The position numbers and the translations under genes were made by a program. The notes beneath the pieces are model-generated. The model did no database searches. It was not told the DNA's origin and saw only the letters and a list, made by a program, of their open reading frames with translations. This document shows positions 34,478-41,908 of a DNA stretch of 64,000 nt, piece after piece. The stretch's first letter is position 1, and every line of letters begins with the position of its first letter. Source of the stretch: Io17-Chloro-G2 sp965226915 (lineage in GTDB: Bacteria; Chloroflexota; Dehalococcoidia; Lucifugimonadales; UBA3495); assembly GCA_965226915.1 (NCBI GenBank), contig CBDDEJ010000002.1, forward strand, positions 62,001-126,000, in the 5' to 3' direction.

Positions 34478-35650
34478 ATGATCAAAACATTTTCGGCCCT
34501 GTATGCCGGGCATGTCCTTGAAGGGGAGGGAATTGGCTTCGACGGCATTCCACACGACGACCGGCGGTATCCCAATGACCGGTTGATTCAGGCCTTCGAC
34601 ATAGCCAGGGAAACGGCCCAAGTGATGGAAAAGCTGAATTTCGACATCCTCTGGATGGCGGAGCACCACTTCCAACGGGAAGGATACGAATGCATCCCCA
34701 ATCTTTTGATCCTCAGTCAATATTTGGCCCAGCACACCGAGAAGATCCGGTTCGGCTGCGGGTTTAACGTCCTTCCCATGTGGCACCCCCTGAGGTTGGC
34801 CGAGGATTACGCCATGGTGGACATACTCACCGGCGGGCGGATGGTCTTCGGCGTTGGCAGGGGATGCCACACCAGGGAAGTGGAGACGTTTGCCGCTCCC
34901 ATGCGCGACGCCGACGCCAACCGGGAGCTGTTTGAAGAGCAGTTCGAGATAATAATGAAGGCATTCAACCAGGACTCGTTCAGCCACCGTGGCAAGCATT
35001 ACACGCTGCCGCCGGACATCCCCTACCGGGGTTACGACCTTAAAGAACTTGCCCTGGTGCCGCGGCCGGTGAATCTTCCGGTGGAGACCTGGCAGCCCAT
35101 GGTCAGCGGCAACCCGCGGGGTCTGGACTTCATGGCCAAGCACGGGATCAAGGGCATGATGTTGGGTACGGCCACCGAGTACATCGGCCAATGGGCTCAT
35201 CAGTTCCAAGAAGCCAATTCCCGCCACGGCCGCGAACTGGAATTGGGAGGGAATCTGGCCATGGGCCTATGGGCCTACTTGGATGATAGCCGTGACAAGG
35301 CGGAAAAAGCGCTGGAGCCCCTTTTCGAAGAACACGTCAAATTCGCCGCGCCCCTGGGAATGCTTCGATACAACGAAGACCAGATGAAAGCCACTGGACC
35401 CGCTGGGGTGGCGACGCACATCGCCGCCGGCAGCAGTTTTAAAGATGTCATTGATAATAAGGCCTGGTTCGCCGGAACCCCGGAAGACACCGTAGATTAC
35501 CTAAAAGGGTTGGAGGCGGAATACCCTGGGTTGGAACAGGTGATGATCGCGTTTCCCATGGGAGAGACCAAAGCCCAGTTTGCCGAGCAGATCACCCGAT
35601 TCGCCAAAGAGGTGATGCCCGCCTTCCGGCAGGAGCCGGTCAAAGCATGA
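34478..35650 (+). CDS. LLM class flavin-dependent oxidoreductase
   Basis: A 390-residue luciferase-like TIM-barrel protein. Features: F-D-I-L-W-M-A-E-H-H-F early in the barrel, G-C-G-F-N-V-L-P-M-W-H-P-L-R-L-A-E-D-Y-A-M-V-D-I-L-T-G-G-R-M-V-F-G-V-G-R-G, the block that binds reduced FMN, and a long C-terminal part with E-E-Q-F-E-I-I. Two-component monooxygenases of this class use FMNH2 from a separate reductase, not seen here. ATG 34478 is preceded by AGGAAAGGAG. Last gene of the plus-strand block before the IS1595 element. Confidence 0.88.
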   Translation: MIKTFSALYAGHVLEGEGIGFDGIPHDDRRYPNDRLIQAFDIARETAQVMEKLNFDILWMAEHHFQREGYECIPNLLILSQYLAQHTEKIRFGCGFNVLPMWHPLRLAEDYAMVDILTGGRMVFGVGRGCHTREVETFAAPMRDADANRELFEEQFEIIMKAFNQDSFSHRGKHYTLPPDIPYRGYDLKELALVPRPVNLPVETWQPMVSGNPRGLDFMAKHGIKGMMLGTATEYIGQWAHQFQEANSRHGRELELGGNLAMGLWAYLDDSRDKAEKALEPLFEEHVKFAAPLGMLRYNEDQMKATGPAGVATHIAAGSSFKDVIDNKAWFAGTPEDTVDYLKGLEAEYPGLEQVMIAFPMGETKAQFAEQITRFAKEVMPAFRQEPVKA

Positions 35651-35702
35651 ACCTCAGGCTTGGAACGATATGTTTGTCTACCGGCCATGGGCTCCATTAA
35701 CA

Positions 35703-35710
35703 AACTATTA
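35703..35710. repeat. 8-bp target-site duplication of IS1595 (left)
   Basis: AACTATTA at 35703-35710 recurs at 37506-37513, immediately outside the two inverted repeats. Eight bases is the usual duplication of IS1595-family elements. Confidence 0.93.
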
Positions 35711-35779
35711 GGTGATGTTCCCCTTGACGCACGTAGCTAAACCTGCTAAACTGGAATCAATCAGAAAGAGGTTGGTTCA

Positions 35780-36649
35780 ATGCAGAAGTACACCATCAGG
35801 GACTTTGACCGGGATTTCCCCACTGACGATGCTTGCCTAGAGTTCCTGTTTCGCCAACGTTGGCCCGAAGGCGTTCACTGCCCCAAGTGCCAGAAAGTAA
35901 CGTCCCACTACCGCATCACCAGCCGCCCCTGCTATTCCTGCGCGTCCTGTGGTAGTCACGTCTACCCGATGGTCGGCACCATCTTCGCTGGAACCCGCTT
36001 CTCCAATCTCCGCTTGTGGTTCAAGGCCGTGGCATACATGGCCGTCACCCGATGCGGCATATCATCCCGTCAACTGAGCCGTGACCTGGGCGTGGGGGTC
36101 AAGACGGGCTGGCGTATGTTCCACCAGATACGGAAGGCCTTGGCGGAAGATGAAGGCGTCCTCGAAGGCGATGTTGAGGTCGATGAGACTTATATCGGTG
36201 GCAAGCGGCCAGGGAAACGGGGACGGGGAGCCGAAGGAAAGACCATCGTCATGGGGATGGTGGAACGGGGTGGGAAGGTCAAAGCCAAGGTTGTGCCCGA
36301 CGTGAAGGCCAGGACGCTTGTACCAGAGATTCAGGCTACGGTTCAATCTGGGACCGCAGTCATTACCGATGAGCTACCGAGCCACCGGAGACTGTCTGAG
36401 ATAGGCTATCGGCACGATGTAGTACCTCACTCACATGGCTTCTACGTTCTGGGGAAGGACATCCATACCAACAGCATCGAGGGATTCTGGAGCCAATTGA
36501 AACGGTCTATCGACGGGTCGTGCCATCACGTCACTACCCACCACCTACAGAAGTACGTTGACGAGTATTCCTTCCGGTACAGCCATCGGAACGACGAACA
36601 GAATATGTTCTGGACGATGATGGAGCGGGTTATTTCTCAGGCTTCTTGA
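35780..36649 (+). CDS. IS1595 family transposase (ISXO2-like)
   Basis: 289 residues: N-terminal zinc-ribbon (C-P-K-C-Q-K and C-A-S-C-G near residues 36-62), a helix-turn-helix G-I-S-S-R-Q-L-S-R-D-L-G-V, then the ISXO2-like DDE domain: V-E-V-D-E-T-Y-I-G-G-K, I-T-D-E-L-P-S-H and the N-S-I-E-G-F-W-S-Q-L-K-R motif (Asn-Glu in place of the usual third acid block). ATG 35780 is 46 bases inside the left inverted repeat and follows AGAAAGAGG. The frame is intact, so the element may still be active. Confidence 0.94.
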   Translation: MQKYTIRDFDRDFPTDDACLEFLFRQRWPEGVHCPKCQKVTSHYRITSRPCYSCASCGSHVYPMVGTIFAGTRFSNLRLWFKAVAYMAVTRCGISSRQLSRDLGVGVKTGWRMFHQIRKALAEDEGVLEGDVEVDETYIGGKRPGKRGRGAEGKTIVMGMVERGGKVKAKVVPDVKARTLVPEIQATVQSGTAVITDELPSHRRLSEIGYRHDVVPHSHGFYVLGKDIHTNSIEGFWSQLKRSIDGSCHHVTTHHLQKYVDEYSFRYSHRNDEQNMFWTMMERVISQAS

Positions 36650-36749
36650 CTGGCTTGGCCGTCTTGCCCAGGGCGGCCATTACCTCATCCCTAGTTGCCC
36701 CCGGTTCATGGTCCTCAAGTTCTTTGGGTGCCTTCTTTTCTTGTGCCAC
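36630..36749 (-). CDS. 39-residue basic/acidic small protein in the IS1595 element
   Basis: GTG 36749 after GGGAG gives V-A-Q-E-K-K-A-P-K-E-L-E-D-H-E-P and then G-A-T-R-D-E-V-M-A-A-L-G-K-T-A-K-P, ending TAA at 36632-36630. It overlaps the transposase tail by 20 bases, tail to tail. No family recognised; a short helix around T-R-D-E-V-M-A-A-L is likely. Its place in the element suggests an accessory passenger, and too little is present to assign a role. Confidence 0.45.
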   Translation of the reverse strand: MAQEKKAPKELEDHEPGATRDEVMAALGKTAKPVKKPEK

Positions 36750-36775
36750 AGCTATGCTCCCAAGATGATATAATC

Positions 36776-36812
36776 GTCCCTGGCGGCTGTTTTGATGACC
36801 ACCGCCAGGGAC
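36776..36812 (+). repeat. Perfect 11-bp hairpin upstream of the tRNA-like gene
   Basis: GTCCCTGGCGG (36776-36786) pairs with CCGCCAGGGAC (36802-36812) around a 15-base loop. There is no T run after it, so it is not a typical terminator. TATAAT at 36769-36774 just before it could be a -10 box for the tRNA-like gene. It could also be a protein-binding or processing site in the element. Confidence 0.6.
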
Positions 36813-36822
36813 GATGCGATGC

Positions 36823-36898
36823 GCCCCTGTAGCTCAGTGGATAGAGCAACCTGTTTGCTACGGGCCGGTCGTGGGTTCGAGTCCCACCAGGGACACCA
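36823..36898 (+). tRNA. tRNA-like gene, anticodon read as UGC (Ala?), in IS1595
   Basis: A 76-base cloverleaf: acceptor GCCCCTG/CAGGGAC (one mismatch at pair 2-71), D arm GCTC/GAGC, anticodon arm ACCTG/CGGGC with loop TTTGCTA, T arm GTGGG/CCCAC with TTCGAGT loop, and an encoded ACCA end. By position the anticodon is UGC. The 27-43 pair is mismatched and position 37 is U, both unusual, so it may be degenerate. The T arm and CCA are perfect. It lies within the boundaries of a transposon that carries an 8-bp target duplication. Confidence 0.7.
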
Positions 36899-36955
36899 AC
36901 CACAGTCTATAGTCGGACAATGTACCGTCAAGCCGATACATGAAAATGGGAGGGC

Positions 36956-37375
36956 ATGTTGGATACACAGCCCAACATGGGGCAATCATTGACTGATATG
37001 AGAGCAGAAGCCGTGATACGGCTACACGAGGCTCAAGCAGACATAGACGCGATAGACAGGGTTCTTGCGTTTTGTGAGAAAACCCAACCCCCACCTATCT
37101 CAGCGTCTAACGAGGAGATACGGTTGGCATCTATTGAAGCCTTGACCCGGCATGGCGAGCCTGTTCACCGACAGACCATATACGACGCACTCCTAGGCAT
37201 GGGCATCCATGTCAACGGGAAGGAGCCGGTTGCCACCCTCGGAACGGTTCTCAGTAGGTGCTCCACGGACTTCGAGTCTCACGGGCAGGGCATATGGGGA
37301 TTGAAGGCTAGTAAATCAACTGCTTCAGTTCCACTTGAACAGAATGGATCGGATCACTCATTCGATATAAGATAG
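36956..37375 (+). CDS. HARE-HTH-like winged-helix protein (IS1595 passenger)
   Basis: 139 residues. After an N-terminal helical part (A-V-I-R-L-H-E-A-Q-A-D-I-D-A-I-D), residues about 58-125 form a winged-helix like the HARE-HTH domain: I-E-A-L-T-R-H-G-E-P-V-H-R-Q-T-I-Y-D-A-L, G-M-G-I-H-V-N-G-K-E-P, L-G-T-V-L-S-R, and G-I-W-G-L. Such domains bind DNA or link restriction and remodelling systems to DNA. It lies between the tRNA-like gene and the right inverted repeat. Role in the element unknown. Confidence 0.6.
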   Translation: MLDTQPNMGQSLTDMRAEAVIRLHEAQADIDAIDRVLAFCEKTQPPPISASNEEIRLASIEALTRHGEPVHRQTIYDALLGMGIHVNGKEPVATLGTVLSRCSTDFESHGQGIWGLKASKSTASVPLEQNGSDHSFDIR

Positions 37376-37505
37376 AGTGGCTTTGCAAGTTTTATTGTCG
37401 ATACTGCCTACGGCGTCGCTGCGCACCATCCCTCCAAAGCTGTTGCGCGCCCCTAGCAGCGGGAGTCTATCGCTATTCCTAACGTGCGTCAAGGGGAACA
37501 TCACC

Positions 37506-37513
37506 AACTATTA
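37506..37513. repeat. 8-bp target-site duplication of IS1595 (right)
   Basis: AACTATTA, the second copy of the repeat at 35703-35710. It lies 21 bases before the dodecin start codon, so the element sits directly upstream of the dodecin ribosome site. Confidence 0.93.
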
Positions 37514-37534
37514 TTTACCGCAGGAGAATTGAAA

Positions 37535-37774
37535 ATGACTATGACGAATGGCAACACCTACAAAGTCGTTGAATTGGTTGGCACATCCTCGGAAGGCCTG
37601 CAACCGGCCATAGAAAATGCCATATCGCGGGCATCCCAGACCCTAAAGGGCTTAGATTGGTTCGAGGTAAAGGAAATTCGGGGGAACATCCAGGATGGAA
37701 ACGTCGCCTGGTTTCAGGTGAAGTTGGGAATTGGCTTTAGGGTGTTGGACCCGGCGGATCTAGAAAAAGACTAA
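37535..37774 (+). CDS. Dodecin (flavin-binding)
   Basis: 79 residues, the usual dodecin length. M-T-M-T-N-G-N-T-Y-K-V-V-E-L-V-G-T-S, then A-I-E-N-A-I-S-R-A-S-Q-T-L-K-G-L-D-W-F-E-V with the flavin-stacking Trp, then V-A-W-F-Q-V-K-L-G-I-G-F. Dodecins form 12-mers that store or protect flavins (FMN, riboflavin, lumichrome). ATG 37535 has AGGAG six bases ahead. It follows the LLM flavin oxidoreductase across the IS1595 element, so the two may once have been adjacent. The element has likely changed its promoter. Confidence 0.9.
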   Translation: MTMTNGNTYKVVELVGTSSEGLQPAIENAISRASQTLKGLDWFEVKEIRGNIQDGNVAWFQVKLGIGFRVLDPADLEKD

Positions 37775-37841
37775 CCAGGAGAAAGAATAACCGGTTGGAA
37801 CTGGCGGCCAAGAATTTGGCCGCCAACTAGCCTGAACATTA

Positions 37842-39431
37842 TCAGCCTGCTTTCCCCCCGGCCCCTCTGGCAAGCGAGTCGAGCAGCACGCCCACCCGCG
37901 ACCGGAACGGGCGCACACGATTGTTGGCATGGGTCAATCCCAGCGCCACCAGGAACATCAGGCTTTTGCCAGCGGCGTGGGGGGAAAAGAATTCGGTCAC
38001 GTCGTCGTCGTAGAAGGTCATGCCGGTGGCGCCTAGACCAAGGGCGTGGGCGCATAGGTACATTCTTCCGCCCAAGATTCCCGCTTCCAATTGAGCGGCG
38101 CGATACCCTCGATTACCGTATTTTGCCAACACGCTGTCCAGGTCGGCCATGAAATAAACGACGGCGCTGGCGTCGGCGCCCAGCGCTTGCTCAAAACATA
38201 GATGCCCCGCCTCATGGCGCATCTTACCCTGCTTCAATTCTTCCAGCCTGGCCTCGCCGCTGGATAGGAAATATGACCCAGACGGCAGATCCTGGACTCC
38301 ATTGACGATCAAATATGGGTCCAGCAGCGTAGGTTGGCCCTCTTCCAAGAAGTCTGCCGCCACCGGCGCCGTAGCCGCTGACAAAACCGCGGCGAATTTG
38401 TCAAATGGTATCTGCGTCCGTTCGAACCTGCGGGTGGACCCTCGTTCCGAAATTACCTGTCCCAAGGGAGAGTCAATCGATTTAGCCCTGGCGATTGAAT
38501 AGACCTGTCCTGGCGATGCCGGCAGCCCAACGGCACGGCTCTGCGACCCAGACGATCGCCAGGCGGAGACCTCGGCGGCGCCGCCCAGATTAGAAGCCTG
38601 ATGGATCTGCCGGATTTCTGGGTAGTCGACGACGTTTTGAGGCTGGTATTTCTCCTGGACTTGAACCGGTTCCAACGGGATGGAACCAGCAGGGGCCTCC
38701 GCTCCAGATGGACCTGGCTGGCCCAGCGGCACAATTGAGATGGCGGATTCGCTGATGCCATCCAACCCCAAGATCTCGTTGACGCGTTCATCCATGAATC
38801 CGGCCAATATCCGTGCTGGAAGACCGGAGGCCGAAGCTGCGGCAAGCAGGTTCCCCAAAATGGTCCCGGCATCCCAGAAACAATAACGGTAGCTGCGTAC
38901 ACGGTATTTCCAAGCGCTGCGCCAGAAGTTAGCGGTCAAAATCAGGCTCACCGGTGAGGCGGCCACCAGTTCATCGCCATCCGCCGCGCCGGCCAACGCG
39001 CTCCGATGATCGCCCTGGCGCAGCTGATTCAAAGAGAAATCCGCCGGCGAAAAATGGTATACACCCGCATCTAGACCCGGGAGATCCTCGCACACAATAT
39101 AGACCTCAATGGGGAAAAGAGCGCCTGCCGAAGCCGCCGCCCGGTAGTGCACCTCACCCGCCACGGCCAACTGGGCTTTTCGGATCAAACCCGCGGAAAG
39201 GTACAGCAACCTGGCAAGCGCGGCCAGGTCCAATGGAGTCGATCGGCCAGCGATTGGTGAGGACACCGCGTCCAGCGTGGGAGCATCCGCTGAAAGCGTA
39301 TCGGTGGGTAGTAGGATGGAAGGGGCGCCGGAATATAATTTGTAAAGAGGCGGCTTGTTGGAAAGGTTGATATAGCTAAGTTTGGTGGCTTCGTGGTACG
39401 ACTTGGCCGCCTGTGTATCCCGATTGGTCAA
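37842..39431 (-). CDS. SagB-type dehydrogenase with two nitroreductase-like domains
   Basis: 529 residues with two tandem nitroreductase-fold halves. First half: L-A-R-L-L-Y-L-S-A-G, R-A-A-A-S-A-G-A-L-F-P-I-E-V-Y, D-A-G-T-I-L-G-N. Second half: R-G-S-T-R-R-F-E-R, V-N-G-V-Q-D-L-P-S-G-S-Y, Q-L-E-A-G-I-L-G-G-R-M-Y-L-C-A-H-A-L-G-L-G-A-T-G. This matches SagB/ThcOx-type FMN oxidoreductases, which dehydrogenate azolines in modified peptides. No YcaO or precursor gene is near, so it may act on other substrates. It is a single minus-strand gene; the last codons of the EVE gene lie 190 bases upstream. Confidence 0.82.
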   Translation of the reverse strand: MTNRDTQAAKSYHEATKLSYINLSNKPPLYKLYSGAPSILLPTDTLSADAPTLDAVSSPIAGRSTPLDLAALARLLYLSAGLIRKAQLAVAGEVHYRAAASAGALFPIEVYIVCEDLPGLDAGVYHFSPADFSLNQLRQGDHRSALAGAADGDELVAASPVSLILTANFWRSAWKYRVRSYRYCFWDAGTILGNLLAAASASGLPARILAGFMDERVNEILGLDGISESAISIVPLGQPGPSGAEAPAGSIPLEPVQVQEKYQPQNVVDYPEIRQIHQASNLGGAAEVSAWRSSGSQSRAVGLPASPGQVYSIARAKSIDSPLGQVISERGSTRRFERTQIPFDKFAAVLSAATAPVAADFLEEGQPTLLDPYLIVNGVQDLPSGSYFLSSGEARLEELKQGKMRHEAGHLCFEQALGADASAVVYFMADLDSVLAKYGNRGYRAAQLEAGILGGRMYLCAHALGLGATGMTFYDDDVTEFFSPHAAGKSLMFLVALGLTHANNRVRPFRSRVGVLLDSLARGAGGKAG

Positions 39432-39446
39432 GGAATCCTCCCGGAC

Positions 39447-39615
39447 TTTAGCTATCAGCGCTCAGCTTTGGCTTTGGCTTTGGCTTTGCGGGGAGTCTAT
39501 TGGTTTTGGGACGGTTGGTTGACTAAGCGGTGGAAATTGTCCCGTCATCCCCCCCTTTGTAAAGGGGGGGATGACGGGACAATTTTTAGCTGATAGCTGA
39601 TAGCTGATAACTGAC
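39447..39615. repeat. Intergenic GCTGA-type repeat with CCCCCTTTGTAAAGGGGGG core
   Basis: CTATCAGCGCTCAGC at the left, a TTTGGC triplet run (about 39463-39490), a C-run/G-run hairpin CCCCCCTTTGTAAAGGGGGG, GTCCCGTCATC repeated in inverse around it, and at the right AGCTGATAGCTGATAGCTGA. The core could also end transcripts from either side. No gene seen. Confidence 0.7.
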
Positions 39616-39620
39616 CCCGT

Positions 39621-40097
39621 TTAGCCTATGGTTCCCAATGCGATGACCTCGTCCCATTCTTCCTGGGTTACCGGCTGGATCGATAACCGCATGCCCTTCT
39701 TCACCAGCAACATGGATTCTAATTTGGGATTTTCCTTGATCTCTTGGAGCGTCACCGGACGGTCAAACTCCCGCTCTCCCTGAATATCCACCATCAACCA
39801 GGCGGGATTGTCTGGCTTGCTCTTGGGGTCGTAATGCTTTTCCGCAGGGTCAAAGGCAGTGGAGTCGGGGTATGACTCGCCGACGATTCGGGCCACTCCC
39901 ACCACAGCCAAGGGTTTCGCCGTGGAGTGATAAAAGAGGATCCTGTCGCCCACTTTCATGTCGTCACGCATGAAGTTGCGGACCTGGTAGTTTCGCACCC
40001 CGTCCCATTCGGCCGTCTGATTTGCCTCGGCCATCAGGTCGGCAAAGGAATAAGCCGTGGGCTCGGACTTGAACAGCCAATATCTGCGTTCCGCCAT
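39621..40097 (-). CDS. EVE domain protein
   Basis: 158 residues, the usual length. M-A-E-R-R-Y-W-L-F-K-S-E-P-T-A-Y-S-F at the start, W-D-G-V-R-N-Y-Q-V-R-N-F-M, G-D-R-I-L-F-Y-H-S-T, and V-K-K-G-M-R-L-S-I-Q-P-V near the end. EVE domains have a PUA-like fold and bind modified nucleotides; alone they are often thymocyte-nuclear-protein-1-like. ATG 40097 follows GGAG. Location between GCTGA-type repeats on both sides. Confidence 0.9.
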   Translation of the reverse strand: MAERRYWLFKSEPTAYSFADLMAEANQTAEWDGVRNYQVRNFMRDDMKVGDRILFYHSTAKPLAVVGVARIVGESYPDSTAFDPAEKHYDPKSKPDNPAWLMVDIQGEREFDRPVTLQEIKENPKLESMLLVKKGMRLSIQPVTQEEWDEVIALGTIG

Positions 40098-40115
40098 CGT
40101 TAACTCCTTGGTTTT

Positions 40116-40220
40116 AGCTCTCAGCTTTCAGCGGTCAGCAATCAGCTATTCGTGTCCGCTCCAACAGGTGCCCCTCTCGACAGGGGGATTAAGGCGGCCG
40201 GTAACGGCTGTTGGCTGACC
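40116..40220. repeat. Intergenic GCTGA-type repeat, short
   Basis: AGCTCTCAGCTTTCAGCGGTC and AGCAATCAGC at the left, a CCCCTCTCGACAGGGGG hairpin in the middle, and GGCTGTTGGCTGACC at the right. A shorter form of the repeat in neighbouring gaps. Confidence 0.55.
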
Positions 40221-40228
40221 GATGATTG

Positions 40229-41908
40229 CTATCGGATTCGTATCCCCGCTGCTTCCCGGTCGAAGCAGCCCTGGGTTGGGTCCCCCCGCTCCTGGCGCAG
40301 CAGGTCTTTGCGAACTCGAAGGCTAGGCGTTCGGGGCAGTTCGTCGCGTATCTCCACGTACCTGGGAACCTTAAAATACGCTAGCCGGTCGGCGCACCAA
40401 TAAATCACGTCGGCGGGCTCAGGCTGGGCTCCGGGCCGGGGGGTTATGTAAACCTTTACCTCGTCCTCTCCCAATTCAGAAGGGACCGCGATGGCCGCGC
40501 AATCCAACACGTCGGGATGGGATTTGATGACGTCTTCGACTTCTTGAGATGAGATATTCTCGCCTCGCCGCCGGATGATGTCTTTCTTGCGGTCAACGAA
40601 ATAGAGGAACCCGTCTTCGTCGATCCAGCCTAGGTCTCCGGTATAAAGCCATCCATCCTTGAGGGATTGGTTGGTCTGCTCTTGGTTCCGCCAATACCCG
40701 GCCATTGTCGCCGGGTTTTTGATGGTGATTTCGCCTTCCTGGCGGGTTCCCAATGCCTCTCCGGTCTCCGGGTGGGAGATACGGACCTGGTTGGAGAATC
40801 TGGGATCGGGGTGCTGCCGTGGCTGCCCGGAGGAATTGGGGCGCCTGGTGGCGTCGATGCGTTCAATCGTGCCATAGCAGGTCTCGGTCATACCAAAGCC
40901 CACAATGATGTCCGTTCCGAACCTGTCTTGGAATTCTTGAAGGAACTCCGGGGAGAACGCTGGAGACCCGTAGAACAACCGGACCGGATTGTCCTTGTCG
41001 GAGTCCAGTGGGGGTTGCTTGGCCAACACGGGCATCATCATGCCGATGAAATTCACCACCGTGGCCTGGGCATCCTTCACCTGGCCCCAGAATCGGGAGG
41101 CGCTGAACCGGTCGGCCACGATCAACGCCGCCCCCGACGCCAGAGTCCCCATGGTGGAGTAGTACTGAATGTTGGCGTGGTAGTAGGGAAGGCAAGTGAA
41201 AAACCTGTCATCGGTCGTTGCCTGGGTCCAGTGGGCGAACCCCTGCCCGGCCGCCACGTACATCTGGTGGGTAACCTGCACCCCCTTTGGATTCCCTGTG
41301 GTGCCAGAGGTGTAGCCCAACATGGAAATGTCGCCTGGCGAGACCTGGGGCCGGGCTTCCAAGACGCTGGATGCCGCGATTCCTTCGCCGAAGCTGATCC
41401 AATCCGAAGAGTTCCGGTCATCCGCCTTAGCTCCGCTGTCTGTTACCGCCAGTCGTCGCCGCAATTCCGGGGCCAACCGAGCCGCCTCACCGGCGACCGC
41501 CAACAGCGACTCATGGGCCACAAACGCGACGGCCTGGGAGTCGTTTAAGATATAGGCCGTCTCGTCCCGCTTGTAAGCCGTGTTAATGGGCACGCCGATG
41601 GCGCCCAAGATAGACAGGCCGAACCAGCAATACAAAAACTCGGGGCAATTGGGCAGGAAAAGGCAAACCCGGTCGCCGTGGCCCACCCCCAGGCTTTGAA
41701 ACAGTTTCGCAGTCTGTAGCGCCCGCTGATGAAAATCCCGGTAGGTGATGTTTTGGCCGGATATCTCCACGAAAACCTTGCTGGGGTTCCGCGCGGCTGC
41801 CTCATCTAGAAACTCCCCCAGGGACATTTCCCACATAAGGCGATTGGGGTCTTTAGGTCCGGCAATATCGGTCATTTTCACGGTGTCAGGGCGCCAGAAG
41901 AATCTCAA
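40229..41908 (-). CDS. AMP-dependent acyl-CoA synthetase/ligase
   Basis: 559 residues of the ANL superfamily. A3 motif Y-T-S-G-T-T-G-N-P-K-G-V near residue 205, Y-Y-H-A-N, G-M-T-E-T-C-Y-G-T, then the A8 hinge W-L-Y-T-G-D-L-G-W-I-D-E-D-G and D-R-K-K-D-I-I-R-R-R-G-E-N-I with conserved residues; the C-terminal lysine is in R-T-P-S-L-R-V-R-K. It activates an organic acid to its adenylate and CoA ester. It may supply the acyl-CoA dehydrogenases 11 kb away. The likely start is ATG 41875 (M-T-D-I-A-G-P); the frame runs on to 41908. Confidence 0.9.
   Translation of the reverse strand: MRFFWRPDTVKMTDIAGPKDPNRLMWEMSLGEFLDEAAARNPSKVFVEISGQNITYRDFHQRALQTAKLFQSLGVGHGDRVCLFLPNCPEFLYCWFGLSILGAIGVPINTAYKRDETAYILNDSQAVAFVAHESLLAVAGEAARLAPELRRRLAVTDSGAKADDRNSSDWISFGEGIAASSVLEARPQVSPGDISMLGYTSGTTGNPKGVQVTHQMYVAAGQGFAHWTQATTDDRFFTCLPYYHANIQYYSTMGTLASGAALIVADRFSASRFWGQVKDAQATVVNFIGMMMPVLAKQPPLDSDKDNPVRLFYGSPAFSPEFLQEFQDRFGTDIIVGFGMTETCYGTIERIDATRRPNSSGQPRQHPDPRFSNQVRISHPETGEALGTRQEGEITIKNPATMAGYWRNQEQTNQSLKDGWLYTGDLGWIDEDGFLYFVDRKKDIIRRRGENISSQEVEDVIKSHPDVLDCAAIAVPSELGEDEVKVYITPRPGAQPEPADVIYWCADRLAYFKVPRYVEIRDELPRTPSLRVRKDLLRQERGDPTQGCFDREAAGIRIR

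Larger units (their letters stand above)
35711..37505 (+). mobile_element. IS1595 family element carrying passenger genes
   Basis: 1795 bp with perfect 24-bp inverted repeats (35711-35734 and 37482-37505, starting GGTGATGTTCCCCTTGACGC) and an 8-bp target duplication. Inside: the transposase (35780-36649), a 39-codon minus-strand ORF, a hairpin and tRNA-like gene, and a HARE-HTH-like protein gene. The exact boundaries show that all these moved as one unit. Passenger genes are known in IS1595 (for example the ISPna2 and ISNwi1 groups); a tRNA-like passenger is unusual. It separates the LLM gene from dodecin. Confidence 0.93.

Noticed and set aside
36823..36898. The IS1595 tRNA-like gene as a selenocysteine tRNA
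   Set aside because: It has a short variable region and anticodon UGC, not UCA, and lacks the long extra arm and 8-bp acceptor stem of tRNA-Sec.
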